64,000 nucleotides of DNA from Flavobacterium psychrolimnae (lineage in GTDB: Bacteria > Bacteroidota > Bacteroidia > Flavobacteriales > Flavobacteriaceae): the NCBI RefSeq assembly GCF_003312425.1, contig NZ_QNUX01000007.1, positions 124,001 through 188,000 of the forward strand, given 5' to 3'. The translations under genes were made by a program, and so were the position numbers. Shown piece after piece: positions 55,497 to 62,444 of this stretch. Under the pieces are notes generated by a model. It did no database searches and was not told the origin of the DNA. It worked only from the letters and a program-made list of their open reading frames with translations. The stretch's first letter is position 1; each line of letters opens with the position of its first letter.

Positions 55497-55589
55497 TTAG
55501 TTAAAACAGTCGCAACCATAAAACCAAAGACATATAAGTGTTATGAATGCTATTATTAATGTAGCTATTATTTGTTTGTAGTACTTCAT
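55497..55589 (-). CDS. possible 30-residue hydrophobic peptide
   Basis: The frame MKYYKQIIATLIIAFITLIC plus LWFYGCDCFN is a short basic N-terminus, one membrane-spanning helix and a Cys-rich tail. It is too short for normal gene finding and has no clear promoter. Small single-helix peptides of this form occur as type I toxins and as membrane regulators; nothing further supports either role. Confidence 0.3.
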   Translation of the reverse strand: MKYYKQIIATLIIAFITLICLWFYGCDCFN

Positions 55590-55877
55590 ATTAATATTTA
55601 CTTGTTTAAAAGGTTAAGTGCTTTTTTTGTTAGCGACTAAAAAACAACCTGCACCTTGTGATAACTAACTCAAATTAAATTATGTCCATTTTATTCAAAA
55701 GGTTTTTCGGTGCAGGAGTTTTCTAGGCATTATAGTTTTGTCACCCTGATAAGTCCATACTGAGCGAAGTCGAGGTTCAGACGAAAGGCTTAAATAAGAA
55801 TAGTTTTTAAATCATAGGCTCATGGGTTTTAGTGGTTAGACTAGGTAACAAATGAATGCGAGACTATTAAAATGAAG

Positions 55878-56066
55878 AAGTATTGCTTAGAACAAGCTGA
55901 GGTATAGCCATAAAAAAATGGCATGGAACTCAGCTTATATCGCTCCAAGGTACTGGTATACCCGCACACGAATAAGTGAGCCCACGCCATGGGACGTGAG
56001 CATCTTACTTATCATCTCGCGTGCTAAAAGTACCAGTTTTTGGAACGAGATTCTAAGCGAATGCTT
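55878..56066 (+). ncRNA. candidate structured RNA with a long closing helix
   Basis: AAGTATTGCTTAGAA (55878-55892) pairs with TTCTAAGC-g-AATGCTT (56051-56066), a 15-bp helix with one bulge. Inside is hairpin 1: AGCTGAG/CTCAGCT (55895-55901 / 55929-55935) enclosing GCCAT/ATGGC. Next comes a stem ACTGGTA/TACCAGT (55952-55958 / 56031-56037). Then a long hairpin: GCACACGA/TCGCGTGC plus ATAAGTGAG/CTTACTTAT with a 4-base bulge, capped by CACG/CGTG. Two non-Watson-Crick positions are G-U on the plus strand and one is G-U on the minus strand, so the plus strand is slightly favoured. No coding frame fits. Family unknown. Confidence 0.55.
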
Positions 56067-56174
56067 CAAATATTTTATATGAAGAATCGCAAAATTATTT
56101 ATTTAAATGCTCAAAGCAAATATTATTTAATAATTATTTCAATAATAAACAAATATAACAAAAAAAAGTTATTT

Positions 56175-56192
56175 GTTATAAGTTCTTATAAC
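56175..56192. promoter_or_regulatory. dyad GTTATAA-GTTC-TTATAAC, probable XRE operator
   Basis: A perfect 7+7 inverted repeat with a 4-base spacer lies 45 bases upstream of the XRE gene. Related half-sites (ATATAAC, GTTATTT) occur at 56153-56174. XRE repressors commonly bind such dyads at their own promoters. Confidence 0.5.
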
Positions 56193-56236
56193 ATTTTTTA
56201 AAAAAAATATAGCGCCTTTTGTTTAAAAGCTAAAAA

Positions 56237-56464
56237 ATGGACAAACATAAGGAAGAGAAGTTAAAAAAATTCGGTGTGCATATCAAAAAACTTCGCACTG
56301 ACTTAAATTTGAGTCAAGATAATGTTGCCTTAAATAGTGATAAACTTATTAAAGCCACAATAAGTGATATTGAAAATGGCAAAAGAAATTTATCTTTTAC
56401 TACACTTTTAGATTTAGCAAAAGGACTTGGTAAACACCCCAGAGAATTATTAGATTTTGATTAA
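56237..56464 (+). CDS. XRE family helix-turn-helix regulator
   Basis: 75 residues consisting of one HTH_3 domain: FGVHIKKLRTDLNLSQDNVA, then ATISDIENGKRNLSFTTLLD, then LAKGLGKHPRELLDFD. This is the single-domain repressor type found in mobile elements and small regulatory units. No toxin gene is adjacent. It probably acts on the dyad upstream of its own gene and possibly on the structured RNA region. Confidence 0.88.
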   Translation: MDKHKEEKLKKFGVHIKKLRTDLNLSQDNVALNSDKLIKATISDIENGKRNLSFTTLLDLAKGLGKHPRELLDFD

Positions 56465-56617
56465 GATCAATAACATTTTAAAGAGTTAAATAAGGATGCT
56501 ATTATGGATCTTTATTTACTTTTTACAATCTACCAAAAATACATATCGAATTTTCCAAATTGCATACTATATAAAAAAATTAAACACCTATTTTGAATTC
56601 AATTAAAGATTCAAAAT

Positions 56618-56773
56618 ATGAAATGGTACGAAATTATAGGAATAATTGTGGTATGGGTTTTAGGTCTTTATGTGATAGGGAAGTTTTATGAGTCCATGAG
56701 GGATTATTTTTATAAGGACTCCCTCTGGTGCTCGTTTGCAACGAGTACCTACTTACTTGTGCGAATTAAATAA
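56618..56773 (+). CDS. small single-helix membrane protein, 3' end made of repeat sequence
   Basis: 51 codons: MKWYEIIGIIVVWVLGLYVI, then GKFYESMRDYFYKDS, then LWCSFATSTYLLVRIK. The first 34 residues (a membrane helix and amphipathic stretch) look like a genuine short protein. From codon 35 on the frame is inside the first unit of the hairpin repeat array, which probably replaced the native end. Function unknown. Confidence 0.4.
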   Translation: MKWYEIIGIIVVWVLGLYVIGKFYESMRDYFYKDSLWCSFATSTYLLVRIK

Positions 56774-57236
56774 AGCGTTTGCAACGCGGCTCTTATAATG
56801 AGATTACCATAAAGGTTCGATATTTACATTACAAAAAACAGTGTTATCTTCCCCCTATGGTGCCCCCTCTGGTGCTCGTTTGCAACGAATACCTACTTAC
56901 ACATACGAATTAAATAAAGCGTTTGCAACGCGGCTCATATAATGAGATTACCATAAAGGTTCGATATTTACATTACAAAAAACAGTGTTATCTTCTTCGT
57001 AATTCCCCTCTGGTGCTCGTTTGCAACGAGTACCTACTTACTTGTGCGAATTAAATAAAGCGTTTGCAACGCGGCTCTTATAATGAGATTACCCCTCTGG
57101 TGCTCGTTTGCAACGAGTACCTACTTACTTGTGCGAATTAAATAAAGCGTTTGCAACGCGGCTCTTATAATGAGATTAACATAAAGGTTCGATATTTACA
57201 TTAAAAAAAACAGTGTTATCTTCCCCCTCTGGTGCC
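56721..57236. repeat. tandem array of a two-hairpin repeat (four units and a partial fifth)
   Basis: Units begin with CCCTCTGGTGCTCG at 56721, 56865, 57006 and 57093, with a stub at 57225. Spacings are about 144, 141, 87 and 132 bases; the third unit lacks the part from CATAAAGGTTCG onward. Each unit has GGTGCTCGTTTGCAACGAGT (stem with TGC loop) and GCGTTTGCAACGC, then AATAAAG spacing and CAGTGTTATCTTC. Unit 2 carries substitutions (CGAATACC, ACACATACG), so the array is not from a very recent amplification only. Confidence 0.85.
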
Positions 57237-57368
57237 CCGCTCCGCAAAGTCTCATGACTTTGCGCTTTTTTTTTAAATTCTTAAAAGACCTAAACGCAAT
57301 AAAAGTCTCCTGACTTTTTCCGATAAAATCTTTAATAATTGAATGTTTTTCAAATAATTATATAAAAC
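57233..57368. repeat. 136-bp direct repeat, copy 1
   Basis: Begins TGCCCCGCTCCGCAAAGTCT and ends AATAATTATATAAAAC. It contains a terminator-like hairpin CGCAAAGTC/GACTTTGCG followed by nine T and a second hairpin AAAAGTC/GACTTTT. It equals the copy at 59004-59139 in 135 of 136 positions. Confidence 0.9.
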
Positions 57369-57383
57369 GCCATCATTTTCTTA

Positions 57384-57944
57384 ATGGAAGTGGCAAGCTT
57401 AAAATCTATAGTTTCAATGCCTGGTATTTTTTCTGTTATTTTAGAATCCTTTGCTAATATTATTATCATAAAGCAAAATAAACAAGAAAAGTTAATCAAT
57501 GATAAAGATCTCGTTGGAAAAATAATTTATGACATGAATACAGTCATAGATAAACATGCGAAAAAAATATATCCTGAAGCTGAAATAAAAATAAGACGAA
57601 GAATAAATGAAATTAACAAACCTATAAATCTTAATCGATTAACCAATGCTGAGAAGCTGAGAGCGCCCTTTGATCAGTTAAAAATAAAGCTCACAGCAGA
57701 AGAAGAAAAAGCTCTTGATTATCGTAATTATCTTCTGCACGGAAACATTTTGATGAATAATGAGCTAGAAAGAACTAATGAAGAAATAGATAATCACATG
57801 TTACATGTAAGCGCCAAGTTATATACCTTGATTAGCAAACTAATTTTAAAAAGCTGTGGATATGAAGGTTATGTAATTAATTATTCTAAATTCTATGAGA
57901 AAAATTCAATAAATTCCAAAGAAGATTATTTTGAGTATATTTAA
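57384..57944 (+). CDS. HEPN-like protein, probably 5'-truncated
   Basis: 186 residues, helical and charged. LDYRNYLLHGNILMNN contains R-x4-H (Arg114...His119), the catalytic-type motif of HEPN RNase domains, at the expected place before the last helices. The N-terminal part (VASLKSIVSMPGIFSVILES) looks like an internal segment rather than a natural start, and the frame begins 15 bases after the 136-bp direct repeat. It is therefore probably the C-terminal portion of a longer protein. HEPN domains are common in toxins and anti-phage systems; whether it is active is unknown. Confidence 0.5.
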   Translation: MEVASLKSIVSMPGIFSVILESFANIIIIKQNKQEKLINDKDLVGKIIYDMNTVIDKHAKKIYPEAEIKIRRRINEINKPINLNRLTNAEKLRAPFDQLKIKLTAEEEKALDYRNYLLHGNILMNNELERTNEEIDNHMLHVSAKLYTLISKLILKSCGYEGYVINYSKFYEKNSINSKEDYFEYI

Positions 57945-58287
57945 AAAAACAGATTTACAATACCACCCGCACCTGCGAAGTAATCAATACCATTTATACA
58001 ATTACTCTTTGCAAAAGTTGTTGAAAGGTTTATAAAAGTTATTGTTTTTACAAACAAGATTGCAAATGACATTTACATTAAGTAGTGATAAACAATGCAT
58101 TTACTATTTATAACATTATTAAAAAAGTTAATTTTTCTGCAAAGATTTGCAAAGAAAATGTATTTCAATAACCCAAAAACCTATCGATATTCTTTATAAA
58201 AACTTCCCAAAGTTTACAAAACTGCAAAGAAACCTGCAAAGAAAACCATCGCTAATCCCTTGTTTTTCAACATATTTTTCTTTGCAA

Positions 58288-59025
58288 TCATTTTTTAATT
58301 TTATAGGTTCTTTGATTATGTTTTATCTCTCTTGCAATTTCCACGAAATCTTTTTCTATCATTTCGGCAAAAAGTCTTGATACGTAGGACACGTCTGAAT
58401 CAGCAAGATTAAGTAACTTTCTGGCAGCTTCATTGTCTATTTCATCTGCACTGTCAAGGTATCTGATAATTGCTTCAATCTGCCTGGCTTTTTCTTGCTT
58501 CTTTAATTTGGAATAGCTAATTTTATCTTCGGTAGATGCTAATTTGTTTTTATGGATAATATATTTAACTCCTGAAGTTTTTCCGGTTGTTTCTATAAAT
58601 TCTATTTCTTGCAATTCTTTTAATATTCTTCGTAATTGGTATTGGTTGACAAACGGGTTAGCTTCCAATTGCTGAAATGTTTGTTTCTTTTCGGTGTAAA
58701 TACAATTGATTACCAATAGTTTTTCTAAATCTATATCAGTACCCGTAATTTGTTTGAATTCGTGACTCAATTCTGCTAATTTTTCAGAATAGACATCAGC
58801 ATCAACTCTAAAAATAATAGAATGTTCGTTTTGTATTGATTTAGGTAAGTTTTTTCCTTTAGACAATAAGGCTGTAAATATTTTATCAAAACCAGTACCT
58901 GCTTTTTCGGCATAACTTACTTCCCGCATCACATCCATAATATTAGGATTACGAGGATTTGTTTTACGAAGAAAGTTCGTTTCATCTATACCTTGTGGAA
59001 AATGCCCCGCTCCGCAAAGTCTCAT
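58288..59025 (-). pseudogene. C-terminal part of an AlbA-type / RecG-like ATP-binding transcriptional regulator, 5'-truncated
   Basis: FPQGIDETNFLRKTNPRNPN, then IMDVMREVSYAEKAGTGFDK, is the C-terminal ATPase-like segment of the AlbA_2/HATPase_c_4 family (usually 450-570 residues). About 200 residues of winged-helix-type sequence follow (ELQEIEFIETTGKTSGVKYI). The first seven codons (MRLCGAG) come from the direct repeat, so the N-terminal AlbA DNA-binding domain was lost when the repeat boundary formed. The remaining frame is intact to its stop. The 343-base gap between this gene and the HEPN-like gene is AT-rich with no feature I can name. Confidence 0.7.
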
Positions 59026-59139
59026 GACTTTGCGCTTTTTTTTTTAAATTCTTAAAAGACCTAAACGCAATAAAAGTCTCCTGACTTTTTCCGATAACAT
59101 CTTTAATAATTGAATGTTTTTCAAATAATTATATAAAAC
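59004..59139. repeat. 136-bp direct repeat, copy 2
   Basis: Same sequence and orientation as 57233-57368 with one substitution (GATAAcATC against GATAAaATC). It cuts into the 5' end of the ATP-binding regulator gene. Start-to-start distance 1771 bases. Confidence 0.9.
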
Positions 59140-59180
59140 TACAAAGTAGCAGACCTATTATTTTGTAGTTTTTTTTCTAT
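59135..59180 (+). terminator. hairpin AAAACTACAAA / TTTGTAGTTTT with T-run
   Basis: An 11-bp stem with a 16-base loop, followed by T-rich sequence, just beyond direct repeat copy 2 and upstream of the TAC module. Remaining gap 59181-59420: GATCTAACGATTTT...TTAGCGCTTAGATC-type inverse words near 59268-59311, but no gene. Confidence 0.5.
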
Positions 59181-59420
59181 ATTTGAATTACAAGTAAAAT
59201 GAATTCTTATATTTCAAATATATTTTCAGGATAAGTCAGAATAATACAGCGACCAGCTTTTCGCGATCTAACGATTTTGAACTGGCGAGAGAGTTAGCGC
59301 TTAGATCGATAAAATAGCAGAAACCTAATCAGTCATGGTGAAATGTAAATGGAAACTATGAAAATACAGATAGCTACTCTAATTAAACAGTATATATAAC
59401 AAGTTAATCTATAAATATTA

Positions 59421-59471
59421 ACTTAAAAGTGAATAATAATTTGGAAAATAACTTATAAGTGAATACTTTTG
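59421..59471 (+). promoter_or_regulatory. operator/promoter region of the TAC module
   Basis: Two near-palindromes, ACTTAAAAGT (59421-59430) and ACTTATAAGT (59451-59460), are exactly 30 bases apart (three helical turns), as expected for cooperative repressor binding. TTTG (59440-59443) and TACTTTTG (59464-59471), spaced by 20 bases, match the -33/-7 consensus and lie between and just after the palindromes. The second palindrome overlaps the GTG assigned as toxin start. Confidence 0.55.
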
Positions 59472-59983
59472 CACATATAAAACCAATAGCACAATACAAT
59501 AAGGTTTCTTATTATTCTGTTTGTATAGAAGGTAATGAAATTTCTCTTTTTGAGGAGTTTATAACGCATCATACTAGCACTAACAAAAAGAAATTAAACC
59601 ATGTGTTGGATTGGATTAAACTAATAGGAAATAAATATGGCGCACAGTCTCATTTATTTAGACCCGAAGGAGAAACTGCTGATGCTTCGGCATTACCTCC
59701 CAAAGGTATCGAGAGAAAACCTCATTACACCGAGTACGGCAAAAAGAAAGCAAACAATATCCGTCTGTATTGCTTAAGAGCCAATGAAAATGTAGTGTTT
59801 TTATTTAATGGCGATATTAAAACTGCCCATTATGCACAAGATTGTCCAAATGTCCGAAAACATTTCAAATTAGCAAACAAACTTACAAAAGCGATTGACA
59901 GTGCTTTTGCAAACAAAGACATCGTTTGGAACGATGATTGTACAGAAATCGATTGTGAAGATGATTTTAAACTACAATTCTAA
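59459..59983 (+). CDS. putative toxin of a toxin-antitoxin-chaperone module (RelE/HigB-like)
   Basis: 174 residues from a GTG. The C-terminal part NNIRLYCLRANENVVFLFNG, then DIKTAHYAQDCPNVRKHFKL, has the strand-strand-helix pattern of RelE/HigB-type toxins (LYC..R.....V.LF.G..KT). The N-terminal half is specific to this Bacteroidota group. The XRE antitoxin follows after 5 bases, the HigBA order. Start uncertain: a promoter-like pair would place transcription start downstream of this GTG, and no in-frame ATG follows, so either that promoter is not used or a rare start codon is. Toxicity is inferred from context. Confidence 0.6.
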   Translation: MNTFAHIKPIAQYNKVSYYSVCIEGNEISLFEEFITHHTSTNKKKLNHVLDWIKLIGNKYGAQSHLFRPEGETADASALPPKGIERKPHYTEYGKKKANNIRLYCLRANENVVFLFNGDIKTAHYAQDCPNVRKHFKLANKLTKAIDSAFANKDIVWNDDCTEIDCEDDFKLQF

Positions 59984-59988
59984 AAATT

Positions 59989-60381
59989 ATGAAATTTCCC
60001 AAAAATAATAGTATTGACACTTGGCTTGATGAAAATGGAAGCCCTGAAATAGCAAAACTTGTAGAAAAGAATCTTGCTATTGCTGACAAAATTCAAGAAC
60101 TACTCAAAGATCGAGGTTTAAAACCCGCTGATTTAGCACGTATGCTTGAGAAAAAACCATCTGAAATAAGCAAATGGCTAACAGGCACACACACATTTAC
60201 TACCAAAACAATTACTAAAATAGAAACAGTATTAGGTGAAGACATTATTCATATCGAGGCTCAAAAAGAATATGTTTATTTAAAAGTTCATGTCAATCAA
60301 GAAGAAGAATTAGAAGATACACTATTTGAAAATTCAGAGGTTTTTGCAACAGTAAGCGGTTTAGATAAGAAAGTATCATAA
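59989..60381 (+). CDS. XRE-type antitoxin (HigA-like) with C-terminal extension
   Basis: 130 residues. HTH domain at about 31-87: IADKIQELLKDRGLKPADLA, RMLEKKPSEISKWLTGTHTF, ITKIETVLGED. The remaining 43 residues (EYVYLKVHVNQEEELEDTLF, ending DKKVS) are not needed for the HTH fold. In known HigBA-SecB modules the antitoxin carries such a C-terminal chaperone-addiction segment bound by a SecB-like protein. That fits the next gene. It likely represses its own operon through the palindromes at 59421-59460. Confidence 0.78.
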   Translation: MKFPKNNSIDTWLDENGSPEIAKLVEKNLAIADKIQELLKDRGLKPADLARMLEKKPSEISKWLTGTHTFTTKTITKIETVLGEDIIHIEAQKEYVYLKVHVNQEEELEDTLFENSEVFATVSGLDKKVS

Positions 60382-60385
60382 TTTT

Positions 60386-60829
60386 ATGGATAATAATGAA
60401 ATAGTACCATCTAAAATCCATTTAAATAACATTAGATGGGAAAAAGAAAACACTTTTTTGGTATCTGAAAAATTAGAGAAGAAACCTACTTACGATATTA
60501 ATATTGCTCATAATATGATGCATAACTTGGAAAAGGAGGTTGTCAAAATCAGACTTTTTCTGGATGTTAGCGCGGTTATTGATGAAAAAACAATAAATCA
60601 AGGTGGTAATTATGAGGTTGATTTCTTTTTCAAAATAGAAGATTTGAAAGACCATTATCAAATAAATAATGAAAAACCATTATTTAGTGGCGTTTTTGTC
60701 TGTACCCTTTTAGGAATTTCCTATTCTACTTTAAGGGGTATGGTATTTACTTTATGGAAAGACACATTCTTGAGTTCAATTATTTTACCTGTTATTGCAG
60801 TACCTGATTTATTAAAAAGCAAAAAATAA
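60386..60829 (+). CDS. SecB-like chaperone (third gene of the TAC module)
   Basis: 147 residues, starting 4 bases after the antitoxin stop. It has a beta-rich first half (YDINIAHNMMHNLEKEVVKI, RLFLDVSAVIDEKT, YEVDFFFKIEDL, FSGVFVCTLLGI) and the ending SYSTLRGMVFTLWKDTFLSS, then IILPVIAVPDLL. By eye this ending lines up with E. coli SecB [20 protein letters not shown], then NLAPVNFDALF. Overall identity is low, so the call rests on fold pattern, length and operon context. It would keep the antitoxin foldable and active. Confidence 0.6.
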   Translation: MDNNEIVPSKIHLNNIRWEKENTFLVSEKLEKKPTYDINIAHNMMHNLEKEVVKIRLFLDVSAVIDEKTINQGGNYEVDFFFKIEDLKDHYQINNEKPLFSGVFVCTLLGISYSTLRGMVFTLWKDTFLSSIILPVIAVPDLLKSKK

Positions 60830-60940
60830 TCAAACTAGAAAACAAGACAATAACTTATGTCCCATGCTCTTCGAGGTCGGGATACCCCGCTAATATCGGG
60901 TATATTATGAGTTTTATCAAACAAGCTATAAATTAAAAAC

Positions 60941-60992
60941 ATCCCGATTTTTAATCGGGACGGTCGAAGGTTCGAATCCTTCTGCTTTTACA
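60941..60992 (+). other. tRNA 3'-half-like sequence, candidate attachment site
   Basis: GAAGG-TTCGAAT-CCTTC is a perfect T-arm (60966-60982), followed by TGCTTTTACA as an acceptor 3' strand. Before it, TCCCGA-TTTTTAA-TCGGGA (60942-60960) resembles an anticodon arm with a 7-base loop. No D-arm and no GTAAAAGC partner for the acceptor exist upstream, so it is not a complete tRNA gene. tRNA 3' ends are common integrase targets; this may be the att remnant of an integrated element. A further hairpin ATACCC/GGGTAT lies at 60890-60911. Confidence 0.45.
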
Positions 60993-61003
60993 AATAAAAA
61001 AAT

Positions 61004-61207
61004 ATGAGATACGTTTTAGCGTTTTTTCTGCCATGGCTATCCTTGCTATTACAAGGTAAAATTGTATCGGGCATCTTTTGTCTAGTTTTACAAATCACAA
61101 TTATAGGTTGGATTCCTGCTTGCATATGGGCTTTTAGTTCCTTAAACAGGATGTATGCCGATAGAAGAACAGCTACGATTATCACGGAAATGAGAAAAGC
61201 AAATTAA
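61004..61207 (+). CDS. YqaE/Pmp3-like small membrane protein
   Basis: 67 residues with two hydrophobic helices separated by a short loop: MRYVLAFFLPWLSLLLQGKI, VSGIFCLVLQITIIGWIPAC, IWAFSSLNRMYADRRTA. The two-helix layout with GWIPACIWA is like the Pmp3 stress-induced proteolipid family (which has GWxPGxIHA). The match is not perfect, so the family is tentative. A rare isolated gene between the TAC module and the rteC region. Confidence 0.5.
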   Translation: MRYVLAFFLPWLSLLLQGKIVSGIFCLVLQITIIGWIPACIWAFSSLNRMYADRRTATIITEMRKAN

Positions 61208-61294
61208 ATCCAAACTCTTCAAAGCAGTTTACCGCTCAGCATCCCTCAGCTCTTCAAGGTCTCCCGACCTCGAACAACTACCTTTTATCCGAAA

Positions 61295-61373
61295 TACCGC
61301 AAATAAAAATATGCGGTGATTACTTTCATTTATCACCGCATTTTTGCGGTAAATACAAATGATATTTACCGCA
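61295..61373. promoter_or_regulatory. cluster of five alternating ACCGCA / TGCGGT half-sites
   Basis: ACCGCA at about 61296, 61335 and 61368 and TGCGGT at 61312 and 61345 build overlapping dyads: ATGCGGTGAT/ATCACCGCAT and TGCGGTAAAT/ATTTACCGCA (10 bp each). It lies in the 320-base gap before rteC, followed by two copies of CAATTCGGGAAT (61396 and 61419). It looks like a multi-site protein-binding region (regulator or recombinase). Confidence 0.5.
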
Positions 61374-61527
61374 TGAGCATTAAAAAACAAAGTATGCAAT
61401 TCGGGAATTTCGCTATTCAATTCGGGAATCGAACACCACACCATTTGCAACCCACGCAACCATCAAATAGATTTACCTCCCGATTCAATTACTGAATCAG
61501 TCAAATTGTAAATCTAAAACTGCTCGA

Positions 61528-62373
61528 ATGAAATTGTTTGCTGAATCCTTGATGTCTGAGTTAGAACATCAGTTAAAATTAATCCATCTGGAAACAGAAA
61601 ATCCGGTACAGTCGGCCGAGCAGGCAATAACTAATAGCGTTGGTGCCTTAGAGAAACTAAAAACCTTTTTCATAAAATACAAACGGCTAAATAAAACAGA
61701 GGAAATAGAATTCTTTCGGGACATCAAGCCAAAGTTTGCTAGCAAATTGATTTACTACAACGAAATCTATACTATTGAAACCAACAAACCATTGGGTTCC
61801 CAAAAAACAATAGGCAAATATTATAAAGCTGAACTCCTTAAATTAAAAGTCTTTTTCATGGAGAACCAGGAGTTTTACCGTTACTACCGCACCGGCAACA
61901 ACTGCCTAGATAATAAATATTTTATACGGGCAAAATATGATCTTAAACTAATGCTTGACAGTTATTATTTTCAAGCAGACCATCGCTTCAATACCTCTCA
62001 TGACTATAAAGTGGCTTGCATACTAGCAAACGATGATATAAAAGTTTTTCTGGAAGAGCAAATAGCAAAATTAAACCGAAAGACAATAACAATACAATCA
62101 CCTTCCCAACTTCCTAAAGGCCCAAAATGGACAGGGTCAAAAGTTGAACTGATAGAATTGATTTATGCACTCCATGCAGAAGGCGTTTTTAATAACGGAG
62201 GTTCAAAACTAAAAGAGGTCACAACTTTTTTTGAGTACTCTTTTAATATTGATTTAGGACAGTTTAACAGGGTCTTTCTGGAAATCCGGAAAAGGAAATC
62301 AGACAGAACAAAATTTCTGAATACGCTCAAAAACAAGCTTACCATCCGTATGGAAGAAGCTGATGAAAATTAA
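61528..62373 (+). CDS. rteC: RteC domain-containing protein
   Basis: 281 residues. The middle FYRYYRTGNNCLDNKYFIRA and the C-terminal KGPKWTGSKVELIELIYALH, then FNNGGSKLKEVTTFFEYSFN, then FLEIRKRKSDRTKFLNTLKN, match the RteC family. RteC of the Bacteroides conjugative transposon CTnDOT is a winged-helix activator of excision genes. Chromosomal copies are common and usually mark present or past integrative elements. No other transfer genes are in the window. Confidence 0.85.
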   Translation: MKLFAESLMSELEHQLKLIHLETENPVQSAEQAITNSVGALEKLKTFFIKYKRLNKTEEIEFFRDIKPKFASKLIYYNEIYTIETNKPLGSQKTIGKYYKAELLKLKVFFMENQEFYRYYRTGNNCLDNKYFIRAKYDLKLMLDSYYFQADHRFNTSHDYKVACILANDDIKVFLEEQIAKLNRKTITIQSPSQLPKGPKWTGSKVELIELIYALHAEGVFNNGGSKLKEVTTFFEYSFNIDLGQFNRVFLEIRKRKSDRTKFLNTLKNKLTIRMEEADEN

Positions 62374-62374
62374 T

Positions 62375-62403
62375 AAAGGCTGCTCAAAATCGAGCAGCCT
62401 TTT
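62375..62403. terminator. bidirectional intrinsic terminator
   Basis: AAAGGCTGCTC / GAGCAGCCTTT, an 11-bp perfect stem with a 6-base loop and a T-rich end on both strands, lies between the convergent rteC and lipoprotein genes. Confidence 0.88.
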
Positions 62404-62444
62404 AAAATTGATCAACAAAATGCTTATCTTAAAACTGAAGTCGA

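Noticed and set aside
55878..56066. Retron ncRNA
   Set aside because: The shape is similar, but no reverse transcriptase gene lies within the following 8 kb of the window, so only a structured RNA candidate is reported.
56721..57236. CRISPR array
   Set aside because: Units are 87-144 bases with no unique spacers between short repeats, and no cas genes are present.
58147..58380. 77-codon plus-strand frame upstream of and overlapping the ATP-binding regulator
   Set aside because: Low-complexity composition and antisense to a recognisable protein tail; no start context.
60900..60992. Complete tRNA gene
   Set aside because: The T-arm is perfect, but there is no D-arm and no 5' acceptor strand pairing with GCTTTTAC.
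61229..61459. 76-codon minus-strand frame over the ACCGCA/TGCGGT cluster
   Set aside because: It covers palindromic binding-site-like sequence and has no recognisable protein pattern.
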